This document shows positions 1 to 10,945 of a stretch of DNA of 64,000 nt, piece after piece; positions within the stretch are counted from its first letter, which is position 1, and each line of letters begins with the position of its first letter. The notes beneath the pieces were generated by a model. That model was not told the origin of the DNA and searched no databases. It saw only the letters and a program-made list of their open reading frames with translations. A program made the translations under genes and the position numbers. The DNA lies in the NCBI GenBank assembly GCA_009746045.1, contig RPFO01001401.1, positions 1 through 64,000 of the forward strand, in the 5' to 3' direction. The stretch is from Mesostigma viride. Taxonomy: Eukaryota > Streptophyta > Mesostigmatophyceae > Mesostigmatales > Mesostigmataceae.

Positions 1-874
1 GGGGGTGCTGGCATGCATAAATACCTAGGGGGTGCTGGCTGGCATAAATACCTAGGGGGTGCTGGCATGCATAAATACCTAGGGGGGGTGCTGGCATGCA
101 TAAATACCTAGGGGGTGCTGGCATGCATAAATACCTAGGGGGGGTGCTGGCATGCATAAATACCTAGGGGGGTGCTGGCATGCATAAATACCTAGGGGGG
201 GTGCTGGCATGCATAAATACCTAGGGGGGGGCTGGCATGCATAAATACCTAGGGGGGTGCTGGCATGCATAAATACCTAGGGGGGTGCTGGCATGCATAA
301 ATACCTAGGGGGTGCTGGCATGCATAAATACCTAGGGGGGGTGCTGGCATGCATAAATACCTAGGGGGGTGCTGGCATGCATAAATACCTAGGGGGGGCT
401 GGCATGCATAAATACCTAGGGGGGTGCTGGCATGCATAAATACCTAGGGGGGGGTGCTGGCATGCATAAATACCTAGGGGGGGCTGGCATGCATAAATAC
501 CTAGGGGGGTGCTGGCATGCATAAATACCTAGGGGGGTGCTGGCATGCATAAATACCTAGGGGGGGGTGCTGGCATGCATAAATACCTAGGGGGGTGCTG
601 GCATGCATAAATACCTGGGGGGTGCTGGCATGCATAAATACCTAGGGGGGGTGCTGGCATGCATAAATACCTAGGGGGGTGCTGGCATGCATAAATACCT
701 AGGGGGGTGCTGGCATGCATAAATACCTAGGGGGGGTGCTGGCATGCATAAATACCTAGGGGGGGCTGGCATGCATAAATACCTAGGGGGGTGCTGGCAG
801 CATAAATACGTCGGGTGGGGTGCTGGCATGCATAAATACCTAGGGGGGTGCTGGCATGCATAAATACCTAGGGG

Positions 875-1076
875 TTCAGCTGCCATTTCGTACCTTTTTT
901 TCTGTTTTTATTTTTTAATGGGGGCCGGCCTGGGGCAGCGGCGGCGGGTGGACGAAAACTGATAGCGTTCCCGTTTGTGCATCCCGTGACCACCGGCCAC
1001 CAAACGGAGGCACGACACCAAGGCAGATCAAGCACCAAAGGAAGCAGCAAGGACGTTGACGTTATTAACCAAGAAT
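875..1076 (-). repeat. dispersed ~190 bp block, copy 1
   Basis: Non-satellite block between minisatellite units. Read on the minus strand it runs from ATTCTTGGTTAATAACGTC to an A-rich stretch (TTAAAAAATAAAAACAG) and then returns to satellite. An A-rich 3' end suggests a retroposed or SINE-like sequence, but no polymerase III A or B box was recognised. Near-identical copies lie at 2029, 2939, 4014 and 4872, and a diverged one at 6064. Confidence 0.8.
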
Positions 1077-2028
1077 GGGGGTGCTGGCATGCATAAATAC
1101 CTAGGGGGGGTGCTGGCATGCCTAAATACATGTGGGGTGCTGGCATGCATAAATACCTAGGGGGGTGCTGGCATGCATAAATACCTAGGGGGGTGCTGGC
1201 ATGCATAAATACGTCGGGTGGGGTGCTGGCATGCATAAATACCTAGGGGGGGTGCTGGCATGCATAAATACCTAGAAGGGGGGGCTGGCATGCATAAATA
1301 CCTAGGGGGGGGTGCTGGCATGCATAAATACCTAGGGGGGGTGCTGGCATGCATAAATACCTAGGGGGGGTGCTGGCATGCATAAATACCTAGGGGGGTG
1401 CTGGCATGCATAAATACCTAGGGGGGGGTGCTGGCATGCATAAATACCTAGGGGGGGTGCTGGCATGCATAAATACCTAGAGGGGGTGCTGGCATGCATA
1501 AATACCGAGGGGGGGTGCTGGCATGCATAAATACCTAGGGGGGGTGCTGGCATGCATAAATACCTAGGGGGGTGCTGGCATGCATAAATACCGAGGGGGG
1601 GTGCTGGCAAGCATAAATACCTAGGGGGGGTGCTGGCATGCATAAATACCTAGGGGGGTGCTGGCATGCATAAATACCTAGGGGGGTGCTGGCATGCATA
1701 AATACCTAGGGGGGGTGCTGGCATGCATAAATACCTAGAGGGGTGCTGGCATGAATAAATACCGAGGGGGGGTGCTGGCATGCATAAATACCGAGGGGGT
1801 GCTGGCATGCATAAATACCGAGGGGGGATGCTGGCATGCATAAATACCTAGGGGGGGGTGCTGGCATGCATAAATACCTAGGGGGGTGCTGGCATGCATA
1901 AATACCTAGGGGGGGTTGTGGCAAGCATAAATACGTCGGGTGGGTGCTGGCATGCATAAATACCTAGGGGGGTGCTGGCATGCATAAATACCTAGGGGGG
2001 GGTGCTGGCATGCATAAATACCTAGGGG

Positions 2029-2227
2029 TTCAGCTGCCATTCGTACCTTTTTTCTGTTTTTATTTTTTAATGGGGGCCGGCCTGGGGCAGCGGCGGCGGT
2101 GGACGAAAACTGATAGCGTTCCCGTTTGTGCATCCCGTGACCACCGGCCACCAAACGGAGGCACGACACCAAGGCAGATCAAGCACCAAAGGAAGCAGCA
2201 AGGACGTTGACGTTATTAACCAAGAAT
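2029..2227 (-). repeat. dispersed ~190 bp block, copy 2
   Basis: Same block as 875-1076. It keeps the TTCAGCTGCCATT junction with the satellite, so copies 1 and 2 share one junction type. This suggests block and flanking satellite were amplified together. Confidence 0.8.
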
Positions 2228-2938
2228 GGGGTGCTGGCATGCATAAATACCTAGGGGGGGTGCTGGCATGCATAAATACATGTGGGGGGTGCTGGCATGC
2301 ATAAATACCTAGGGGGGGTGCTGGCATGCATAAATACCTAGGGGGGTGCTGGCATGCATAAATACGTCTGGTGGGGTGCTGGCATGCATAGATACCTAGG
2401 GGGTGCTGGCATGCATAAATACCTAGGGGGGTGCTGGCATGCATAAATACCGAGGGGGGGGGCTGGCATGCATAAATACCTAGGGGGGGGGCTGGCATGC
2501 ATAAATACGTCGGGGGGGTCGCTGGCATGCATAAATACCTAGGGGGGTGCTGGCATGCATAAATACCTAGGGGGGTGCTGGCATGCATAAATACCTAGGG
2601 GGGGGGCTGGCATGCATAAATACCTAGGGGGGGTGCTGGCATGCATAAATACCTAGGGGGGTGCTGGCATGCATAAATACCTAGGGGGGGGGGCTGGCAT
2701 GCATAAATACCGAGGGGGGGGTGCTGGCATGCATAAATACCTAGGGGGGGGTGCTGGCATGCATAAATACCTAGGGGGGGTGCAGGCATGCATAAATACC
2801 GAGGGGGGGGTGCTGGCATGCATAAATACCTAGGGGGGTGCTGGCATGCATAAATACCTAGGGGGGGTGCTGGCATGCATAAATACCTAGGGGGGGGTGC
2901 TGGCATGCATAAATACCTAGGGGGGGGGCTGCCATTCG

Positions 2939-3118
2939 TACCTTTTTTTCTTTTTTTATTTTTAAGCCGGCCTGGGGCAGCGGCGGCGGGTGGACGAAAA
3001 CTGATAGCGTTCCCGTTTGTGCATCCCGTGACCACCGGCCACCAAACGGAGGCACGACACCAAGGCAGATCAAGCACCAAAGGAAGCAGCAAGGACGTTG
3101 ACGTTATTAACCAAGAAT
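2939..3118 (-). repeat. dispersed ~190 bp block, copy 3
   Basis: Same block, but with the GGGGGCTGCCATTCG junction and a shorter A-rich segment (TTAAAAATAAAAAAAG on the minus strand). It belongs to a second subtype with copies 4 and 5. Confidence 0.8.
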
Positions 3119-4013
3119 GGGGGTGCTGGCATGCATAAATACCTAGGGGGGGTGCTGGCATGCATAAATACATGTGGGGGGTGCTGGCATGCATAAATAC
3201 CTAGGGGGTGCTGGCATGCATAAATACCTAGGGGGGTGCTGGCATGCATAAATACCTAGGGGGGTGCTGGCATGCATAAATACCTAGGGGGGGGGGCTGG
3301 CATGCATAAATACCTAGGGGGGGGCTGGCATGCATAAATACCTAGGGGGGGGTGCTGGCATGCATAAATACCGAGGGGGGTGCTGGCATGCATAAATACC
3401 TAGGGGGGGGGCTGGCATGCATAAATACGTCGGGGGGTCGCTGGCATGCATAAATACCTAGGGGGGTGCTGGCATGCATAAATACCTAGGGGGGGTGCTG
3501 GCATGCATAAATACCTAGGGGGGGGGCTGGCATGCATAAATACCTAGGGGGGGTGCTGGCATGCATAAATACCTAGGGGGGTGCTGGCATGCATAAATAC
3601 CTAGGGGGGGGCTGGCATGCATAAATACCGAGGGGGGTGCTGGCATGCATAAATACCGAGGGGGGGTGCTGGCATGCATAAATACCTAGGGGGGGTGCAG
3701 GCATGCATAAATACCGAGGGGGGGGTGCTGGCATGCATAAATACCTAGGGGGGTGCTGGCATGCATAAATACCTAGGGGGGGGGCTGGCATGCATAAATA
3801 CCTAGGGGGGGGGCTGGCATGCATAAATACCTAGGGGGGGTGCTGGCATGCATAAATACCTAGGGGGGTGCTGGCATGCATAAATACCTAGGGGGGGGGC
3901 TGGCATGCATAAATACGTCGGGGGGTCGCTGGCATGCATAAATACCTAGGGGGGTGCTGGCATGCATAAATACCTAGGGGGGGTGCTGGCATGCATAAAT
4001 ACCTAGGGGGGGG

Positions 4014-4203
4014 GCTGCCATTCGTACCTTTTTTTCTTTTTTATTTTTAAGCCGGCCTGGGGCAGCGGCGGCGGGTGGACGAAAACTGATAGCATTCCCG
4101 TTCGTGCATCCCGTGACCACCGGCCACCAAACGGAGGCACGACACCAAGGCAGATCAAGCACCAAAGGAAGCAGCAAGGACGTTGACGTTATTAACCAAG
4201 AAT
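4014..4203 (-). repeat. dispersed ~190 bp block, copy 4
   Basis: Second-subtype copy. It has the same satellite junction and the same shortened A-rich segment as copy 3, with a few substitutions (for example AGCATTCCCGTTCG on the plus strand). Confidence 0.8.
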
Positions 4204-4871
4204 GGGGGTGCTGGCATGCATCAATACCTAGGGGGGGTGCTGGCATGCATAAATACATGTGGGGGGTGCTGGCATGCATAAATACCTAGGGGGGGGGCTG
4301 GCATGCATAAATACGTCGGGGGGGTCGCTGGCATGCATAAATACGTCGGGTGGTGCTGGCATGCATAAATACCTAGGGGGGGTGCTGGCATGCATAAATA
4401 CCTAGGGGGGGGCTGGCATGCATAAATACCGAGGGGGGGGGCTGGCATGCATAAATACCTAGGGGGGGTGCTGGCATGCATAAATACCTAGGGGGGGGGC
4501 TGGCATGCATAAATACGTCGGGGGGTCGCTGGCATGCATAAATACGTCGGGTGGGGTGCTGGCATGCATAAATACCTAGGGGGGTGCTGGCATGCATAAA
4601 TACCTAGGGGGGGGCTGGCATGCATAAATACCTAGGGGGGTGCTGGCATGCATAAATACCTAGGGGGGTGCTGGCATGCATAAATACCTAGGGGGGGGCT
4701 GGCATGCATAAATACCGAGGGGGGGTGCTGGCATGCATAAATACCTAGGGGGGGTGCAGGCATGCATAAATACCGAGGGGGGGTGCTGGCATGCATAAAT
4801 ACCTAGGGGGGTGCTGGCATGCATAAATACCTAGGGGGGGTGCTGGCATGCATAAATACCTAGGGGGGGGG

Positions 4872-5061
4872 GCTGCCATTCGTACCTTTTTTTTTTTTTT
4901 TATTTTTAAGCCGGCCTGGGCAGCGGCGGCGGGTGGAGGAAAACTGATAGCGTTCCCGTTTGTGCATCCCGTGACCACCGGCCACCAAACGGAGGCACGA
5001 CACCAAGGCGGATCAAGCACCAAAGGAAGCAGCAAGGACGTTGACGTTATTAACCAAGAAT
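4872..5061 (-). repeat. dispersed ~190 bp block, copy 5
   Basis: Second-subtype copy. The A-rich segment is here an almost pure run (T on the plus strand, 4887-4903). Block-to-block spacing along the array is roughly 0.86-1.15 kb. Confidence 0.8.
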
Positions 5062-5635
5062 GGGGTGCTGGCATGCATAAATACGTCGGGTGGGGTGCTG
5101 GCATGCATAAATACCTAGGGGGGTCGCTGGCATGCATTAATACGTCGGGTGGGGTGCTGGCATGCATAAATACCGAGGGGGGGTGCTGGCATGCATAAAT
5201 ACATGTGGGGGTGCTGGCATGCATAAATACCGAGGGGGGGGCTGGCATGGATTAATACGTCGGGGGGGTGCTGGCATGCATAAATACCGAGGGGGGTGCT
5301 GGCATGCATAAATACATGTGGGGGGTGCTGGCATGCATAAATACCGAGGGGGGGTGCTGGCATGCATAAATACCTAGGGGGGGTGCTGGCATGCATAAAT
5401 ACCTAGGGTGGGGTGCTGGCATGCATAAATACCGAGGGGGGGTGCTGGCATGCATAAATACCGAGGGGGGGTGCTGGCATGCATAAATACCTAGGGGGGG
5501 TGCTGGCATGCATAATTACCTAGGGTGGGGTGCTGGCATGCATAAATACCGAGGGGGGGTGCTGGCATGCATAAATACCTAGGGGGGGTGCTGGCATGCA
5601 TGAAAAAAGGTGGTGGGGTGCTGGCATGCATAAAT

Positions 5636-5769
5636 ACATGTGGTGTGGTGCCGCCATGCATAAATACATGTGCCAGCAAACCTGAGCTGCAAGGGAGCGA
5701 GAAAACCAAGAAAAAAAGCACGCAACACACCACGCGTCGTACCTTTTTATAGATGTTTCTTTTTTTTTA
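5636..5769. repeat. direct repeat, copy 1 (328 bp apart)
   Basis: The segment starting ACATGTGGTGTGGTGCCG and ending in a T run at 5769 recurs at 5964-6097. It includes the last minisatellite-like unit (CATGCATAAATACATG), so it marks the decayed edge of the array. The DNA between the copies (5770-5963) shows no recognisable gene. Confidence 0.75.
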
Positions 5770-5963
5770 TGGGGCCGGCCGGGGGCGGCGGTGCCGGCAA
5801 AAATGAAGCTAGTGACACCGCGCAGATGACGCCGTGAACATGTCGCGTTGTACCGTAGAAGATACGAACAAAAAACAAAACACGAAAAAAGAGAGGCGGA
5901 CCGCATATGACAGGGACGAAAAAAAGTCAGACACACAGCCTGTGTTATCTGGCATGCATAAAT

Positions 5964-6097
5964 ACATGTGGTGTGGTGCCGGCATGCATAAATACATGTG
6001 CCAGCAAACCTGAGCTGCAAGGGAGCGAGAAAACCAAGAAAAAAAGCACGCAACACACCACGCGTCGTACCTTTTTATAGATGTTTCTTTTTTTTAT
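5964..6097. repeat. direct repeat, copy 2
   Basis: Second copy of the 5636-5769 segment, nearly identical. It leads directly into the diverged member of the ~190 bp block at 6064-6250. Confidence 0.75.
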
Positions 6098-6250
6098 CCT
6101 TGTCCTTCGGGGGCAGCGGCGGCGGGTGGAAGAAAACTGATAGCGTTGTTGTGCATCCCGTGACCACCGGCCACCAAACGGAGGCACGACACCAAGGCAG
6201 ATCAAGCACCAAAGGAAGCAGCAAAACATCAACGTTAGTAACCAAGAATG
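6064..6250 (-). repeat. diverged copy of the ~190 bp block outside the satellite
   Basis: Shares GGGCAGCGGCGGCGGGTGGA, the ACCACCGGCCACCAAACGGA stretch and the AACCAAGAATGGG end with the in-array blocks. It continues into single-copy DNA (GGAGCCGGGGGAAAG) rather than minisatellite. It may be close to the sequence from which the in-array copies derive. Confidence 0.65.
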
Positions 6251-6835
6251 GGAGCCGGGGGAAAGATCATACGGCGCTGCCATGGCAAGAAAACCCAGCA
6301 ACCCAGCAACGCAGCTATGGCGCAACCCAGAAACGAAAACATTTGCGACAGCCTGCTTCAATAATGCTTGGATTCACACAAATGAACAAGTGGGGCTTAC
6401 CAATCCAATCGATGGTCTCGGCTTGCTCGCAAATCCCTGCAACCAAACGAGAACCGACAAAAACACTCACACTCCCCCGTCAGCGACCGGCACCACGACA
6501 CCAAAAAAGCGACGAAATTATCTGTCTCACACTCCCCCGTCATCGAGCTGCTTGTGGACAACTATCTGTCAAAAGCATCCATGTACATACACCGCCATTG
6601 CTCACCTCTTTTCACACTCTTCGGCTGCACACAATGGCGTTGCTCAGTCGAATATGGCTGTCGGGTTGCTAATATCGTTGTCACTTTCGGCCGATGTCGC
6701 GAATACCCGCCGTTGATGCTCGGGTGCAAGGTGCATCCACGGTGTCGGTCTTCCAGGAGGGCTGGAAAGCGCCAACGCAGCACCTGCAATTCAAATTCCC
6801 TGGTGCTGGTATGCCGACGCGCAAATGGAATGGCG
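6251..6835. other. single-copy DNA, no gene recognised
   Basis: Overlapping open frames on both strands give no recognisable domains and no plausible splice structure. A short direct repeat (CTCACACTCCCCCGTC) occurs at about 6468 and 6527. Nothing else is supported. Confidence 0.5.
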
Positions 6836-7050
6836 CGGCGCCTAAAAGACGCCGCGCGCGGTAAAAAAATTTACGCGCCAAACGATATGGCGCGGCGCCG
6901 GGACGGCGCCGCGCTGAAAAATACTTGCAGTCGCAACTGTGACGTGGCGCTGCAGACCACACGGTAGGGAATTCGCAGCGCCATATATGGCGCCACGCCG
7001 ACTCCTGACGCCGTGTGGCGCCACATGGACGCGGCGCTGCACACAGCTCG
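6836..7050. repeat. cluster of GC-rich inverted repeats
   Basis: Repeated GGCGCGGCGCC/GGCGCC cores alternate with AT-rich spacers. A perfect 16-bp palindrome GCGCCATATATGGCGC lies at 6978-6993. Several arms could pair into hairpins. The function is unknown. The cluster lies directly upstream of the possible TATA box at 7138. Confidence 0.6.
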
Positions 7051-7078
7051 AGCCCATTTTTTCACATTCCTGCTACCT

Positions 7079-7145
7079 GATTGGACGCCTGGCGGAGGAA
7101 GCTTTTCACGGCGCGACGCCGAGGGGCTTCAAAAACGTATATAAG
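7079..7145 (+). promoter_or_regulatory. possible RNA polymerase II core promoter
   Basis: A TATATAAG box at 7138-7145 lies about 55 bp downstream of GATTGG (a CCAAT box read on the other strand). No convincing coding region starts immediately after it, so this is a motif match only. The gene that begins near 8430 is over 1.2 kb away. Confidence 0.3.
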
Positions 7146-7285
7146 CAGGCAAAATTTCTCCGAAATTTAATGAACGAGCGCGACGCGGAGACCATGCTAG
7201 TGTGCGGAACTGGTGAACCACACCGGTACGAGACAGATTCTTGGCTGATCCTCGTAGTACCTCGTGAACACGTCTAGTAGGCCCG

Positions 7286-7315
7286 GGTTCAACTCCCGTC
7301 GTAACATTTTTTTTT
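7286..7315 (+). other. tRNA-like B box followed by an oligo-T run
   Basis: GGTTCAACTCC matches the RNA polymerase III B-box consensus, and nine T follow 10 bases later. A T-arm stem of four pairs (CGGG/CCCG) can form. No matching 5' acceptor strand or good A box was found upstream, so an intact tRNA is not supported. A tRNA-derived SINE or tRNA relic is possible. Confidence 0.3.
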
Positions 7316-7810
7316 GGGTTGGTGTGGCAAGCCTATAAAGCAATCCGCAAACCACTACACGGCTGGTAAGATTTAATATAATTAGCAACCTAATAGCTAT
7401 ATCAAAAATGTTTATGGGCATGGAAATTTTTAATATGTTGATATTAGACTGCAATGAAACGAATATGCAACCTGCCCCCCTATGTTTAATACAATTATTA
7501 TTATTATTTGTGGCATGAATATAATAATTGTGTGAAATACAATGCTATGTGCAATATATTGCTGGTATGCCATGCAATTGTAACCAACAGGTGCAAGACC
7601 AAAAGGCGTCTTCAGGGCCCACCTGCTGCGAACAAGAGCTATGGCGGCAAGAGGTGCGTGCAGGGTTACGGATTTACGGGGTTGTTGACCACCAAATTTG
7701 TTGTTACGTGTGTTATGGAAACATTTCAGTCGAATTTCTGGGTTCCAACGGTCGTTAAGGTTATAAAAAGTGCGTTGGGATTCGGAAATTCACATCCTGG
7801 CGTGTAAAAA
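7316..7810. other. AT-rich intergenic DNA, no gene recognised
   Basis: Low-GC stretch with ATT/AAT runs near 7495-7510. A degenerate relative of the palindrome family (CCAACGGTCGTTA) occurs at about 7745, followed by GCGTTGGGATTCGGAAATT. This resembles the extended motif seen in the gene's introns. Confidence 0.5.
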
Positions 7811-8362
7811 ATGCAGGTGTTGGCGAGTTTTCGGCCCGCTTTCAGGGGTCCAACGGCCGTTGGGTGTCTAAAATGCATGTGTTAGCGTGTTTCCGGCCCG
7901 CTTTCAGGGGCCCAACGGCCGTTGGACGTCGAAAATGCATGTGTTGGCGTGTTTTCGGCCCGCTTTCAGGGGTCCAACGGCCGTTGGGTGTCGAAAATGC
8001 ATGTAAAGGGCGTGTTTCAGGCCCACTTTCAGGGGTCCAACGGCCGTTGGGTGTAGAAAATGCATGTGTTGGCGTGTTTTCGGCCCGCTTTCAGGGGTCC
8101 AACGGCCGTTGGGTGTCGAAAATGCATGTGTTGGCGTGTTTCAGGCCCACTTTCAGGGGTCCAACGGCCGTTGGGTGTCGAAAATGCATGTGTTGGCGTG
8201 TTTTCGGCCCGCTTTCTGGGTCCAACGGCCGTTGGGTGTCGAAAATGCATGTGTTGGCGTGTTTCAGGCCCACTTTCGGGGGTCCAACGGCCGTTGGGTG
8301 TCGAAAATGCATGTGTTGGCGTGTTTCAGGCGTACTTTCAGGGGTCCAACGGCCGTTGGGAC
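7811..8362. repeat. 62-bp tandem repeat with a perfect 14-bp palindrome
   Basis: Nine units, each ending in CCAACGGCCGTTGG. Palindromes start at 7850, 7912, 7974, 8037, 8099, 8161, 8222, 8284 and 8346, a spacing of 61-63 bp. Spacers share AAAATGCATGTGTTGGCGTG. From 7926 two types alternate, TTTTCGGCCCGC and TTTCAGGCCCAC, so the working unit is a ~124-bp dimer. Frames through it are open only because the unit lacks stops. The array lies directly upstream of the gene beginning near 8430. Confidence 0.9.
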
Positions 8363-8429
8363 CTACAAATTGGGTAATTGTTGGAAAGCAATAATTTGAT
8401 AAAAAGTCAAAACTTCGTCTGGATTCTGT

Positions 8430-9594
8430 ATGCGCGCGGATGCAGGTGAAGCGCACAACAAAGACCTAAGTCTCAAGTACGTCGAGATCAAGGGCAACCA
8501 ACTTGCCCTCGACATGGCCAGCGCAATGGAATACTTGCTGAAGGACAACAATCACAAGACTGAAAACACGAAAACTGCAGTAGGCTTGAGGGCGCTTGAG
8601 CGGCTGCCAGGTGCGGTTGTGAAGGTTATGGGGAAACAGTACCGCCCTGCGCTGAAAAGAAAGGCGTCGGAGTCCTTCGCTCAGGAGGTTGTCGCTAATA
8701 TCGTGCAAGGTTTCCAGGAATTGGGCAAGTCGGATGAGCACAGGAACGCGAAGTGCGCTGTGCTGTCAATGTGCTTGGGAAAGGACGGCATGAACAATCA
8801 AGGGCATTGCACTCTCGCGCGGCTGCTTCACGTCACGCCCAAGGATATCCAGACCGCAAGGGGAATGAGGATGGGGGGCGACCTTCCCGCCCTGAAGGCG
8901 CCCCCTCGTGCTTTACGGTCGGACAAGTTTCCGGAGGAGGTCAAAGACATCGTCGGGAGTTACTGGTTGTCAGACCTAAACACGAGGGCGTCTCCCAACC
9001 ATAAGGACGTGGTCAATGAGTTCGAAAGGAAGGGAAACGCCAGGATCCTCATTTCCTCCCAGGGCGGAAGGTACTATTTGGACTCGCTTGAAACGATTTA
9101 CAAGCGGTTCTGTTCTGACGCGTCGCCGTACAAGGGAGGTATCGTGACGACTGCGGACGGGACAAGGTACAAGGTGGGGTACACGAAGTTCGTGGAGTTC
9201 ATGCCCAAGTGCGTAAAGGGCGTGTGGAAGGACCGGGACTTGTGCGCATGCGAAAAGCACGTCGTCTTCGAGTCTCTGCTCTCTGCCTTCGCCAAAGGCG
9301 TCAAGGAGTTGAAGAGCACGCTGGAGATCGAGGAGAGGGAGGGTATCCCTTCCGTGCCTGACAATGCCCATGATTTCGTTCGACGTTTCACCTGCCACAG
9401 GGCTGAGAGGGGGGAGGGGGGCAAGGAGGGGGAGGACGGGCGGCCCGTTCGTTAACGTCCCAATGAACTGCTTGGAAGGGACGTGCAACGAGTGTGGGAT
9501 TTCCGAGTTCATCGTGACGGACCAGATGAAGGGGTGGACAAAGAAGTACACGTGGTTCGACTTCATAAAGGAGGGCACAGCGCCCCGTGGGACG
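8430..9594 (+). CDS. exon 1 of transposase-derived-like protein (frameshifted)
   Basis: First recognisable exon, about 388 codons. The N-terminal part is lysine/arginine rich and matches no domain I can name. A cysteine cluster (CACEKH, then NCLEGTCNECG) lies near its end, just before the catalytic-looking exon 2. The first ATG is at 8430, but GATGCAG at 8439-8445 could be a splice acceptor, so the true start may lie upstream. The frame opened at 8430 stops at 9455, while the conserved cysteine segment continues in the +1 frame. The switch must lie in the G-rich stretch 9405-9450. The exon ends ACG|GTAAGC at a codon boundary. The catalytic function is an inference from exon 2. Confidence 0.65.
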
Positions 9595-9619
9595 GTAAGC
9601 ATGTATATTTGCATCGTTG

Positions 9620-9630
9620 AATATATATAT
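9620..9630. repeat. left target-site duplication of the non-LTR element
   Basis: AATATATATAT here matches 16689-16699. The G that follows at 9631 also matches 16700, so the duplication is 11 or 12 bp. The target is a short (TA)n run inside intron 1. Confidence 0.75.
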
Positions 9631-10820
9631 GGACGGCAGGCGGTACCACCATTCCGTGGCAGCTTGGCCCAGTTTGCTACCGGCTGGCACACGTTTTCAG
9701 TGAATTTTGGGCTCCAGATTTAAATGCAACGTGCGGTTTGAGGCAGGGGAAAACATGCGTGGACGATAGGAATTATAGCACCGGCGGGCTTCAAAGTGCC
9801 GGACGGCAGGCGGTACCACCATTCCGTGGCAGCTTGGCCCAGTTTGCTACCGGCTGGCACACGTTTTCAGTGAATTTTGGGCTCCAGATTTAAATGCAAC
9901 GTGCGGTTTGAGGCAGGGGAAAACATGCGTGGACGATAGGAATTATAGCACCGGCGGGCTTCAAAGTGCCGGACGGCAGGCGGTACCACCATTCCGTGGC
10001 AGCTTGGCCCAGTTTGCTACCGGCTGGCACACGTTTTCAGTGAATTTTGGGCTCCAGATTTAAATGCAACGTGCGGTTTGAGGCAGGGGAAAACATGCGT
10101 GGACGATAGGAATTATAGCACCGGCGGGCTTCAAAGTGCCGGACGGCAGGCGGTACCACCATTCCGTGGCAGCTTGGCCCAGTTTGCTACCGGCTGGCAC
10201 ACGTTTTCAGTGAATTTTGGGCTCCAGATTTAAATGCAACGTGCGGTTTGAGGCAGGGGAAAACATGCGTGGACGATAGGAATTATAGCACCGGCGGGCT
10301 TCAAAGTGCCGGACGGCAGGCGGTACCACCATTCCGTGGCAGCTTGGCCCAGTTTGCTACCGGCTGGCACACGTTTTCAGTGAATTTTGGGCTCCAGATT
10401 TAAATGCAACGTGCGGTTTGAGGCAGGGGAAAACATGCGTGGACGATAGGAATTATAGCACCGGCGGGCTTCAAAGTGCCGGACGGCAGGCGGTACCACC
10501 ATTCCGTGGCAGCTTGGCCCAGTTTGCTACCGGCTGGCACACGTTTTCAGTGAATTTTGGGCTCCAGATTTAAATGCAACGTGCGGTTTGAGGCAGGGGA
10601 AAACATGCGTGGACGATAGGAATTATAGCACCGGCGGGCTTCAAAGTGCCGGACGGCAGGCGGTACCACCATTCCGTGGCAGCTTGGCCCAGTTTGCTAC
10701 CGGCTGGCACACGTTTTCAGTGAATTTTGGGCTCCAGATTTAAATGCAACGTGCGGTTTGAGGCAGGGGAAAACATGCGTGGACGATAGGAATTATAGCA
10801 CCGGCGGGCTTCAAAGTGCC
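9631..10820 (+). repeat. seven 170-bp 5' monomers of the non-LTR element
   Basis: Units start at 9631, 9801, 9971, 10141, 10311, 10481 and 10651. An eighth is cut after GGTACC at about 10837. No base differences between full units were noticed by eye. Tandem 5' monomers in non-LTR elements such as mouse L1 act as promoters, so the same role is likely here. Identity among units points to recent homogenisation. Confidence 0.9.
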
Positions 10821-10945
10821 GGACGGCAGGCGGTACCGCGACCGCAGCGCGTTGGGGGGCTGCCGCCCCCCAAACCCCCCGCGTGGGGGGCTCCGCCCCC
10901 CACACCCCCCGCCCCCCCCCTCGGTGGCTGCCACGCCTGCCCTGA
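10821..10945 (+). other. GC-rich 5' leader of the non-LTR element
   Basis: Begins with a truncated monomer, then C and G tracts able to fold (GGGGGGCTGCCGCCCCCC at 10854-10871, followed by GTGGGGGGCTCCGCCCCCC). It ends just before the ATG at 10946, with a second in-frame ATG at 10952. Confidence 0.6.

Larger units (their letters stand above)
1..5660. repeat. 27-28 bp minisatellite array
   Basis: Tandem units of TGCTGGCATGCATAAATACC followed by TAGG and a run of about 5-9 G. The unit carries the palindromes GCATGC and CCTAGG. The bases after ATA come in four recurrent classes, CCTAGG, CCGAGG, CGTCGG and CATGTG, mixed through the array. Unit length varies mainly by the G run. Open frames on both strands (translations like GIYACQHPPRYLCMPAPP) are by-products of a unit without stops. 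The array is interrupted by five copies of a ~190 bp block listed separately. Confidence 0.95.

Noticed and set aside
79-5733. Many 60-200 residue frames rich in GIYACQHPP / PRYLCMPAPP
   Set aside because: Translations of the 27-28 bp minisatellite in successive frames, with no independent coding evidence.
5998-6672. 224-codon plus-strand frame across the dispersed block
   Set aside because: Its first half is the dispersed repeat and its second half has no recognisable domain. Other frames are equally open.
7811-8399. Overlapping frames encoding MHVLACFRP-type repeats
   Set aside because: They are produced by the 62-bp palindrome repeat, and all frames are similarly open.
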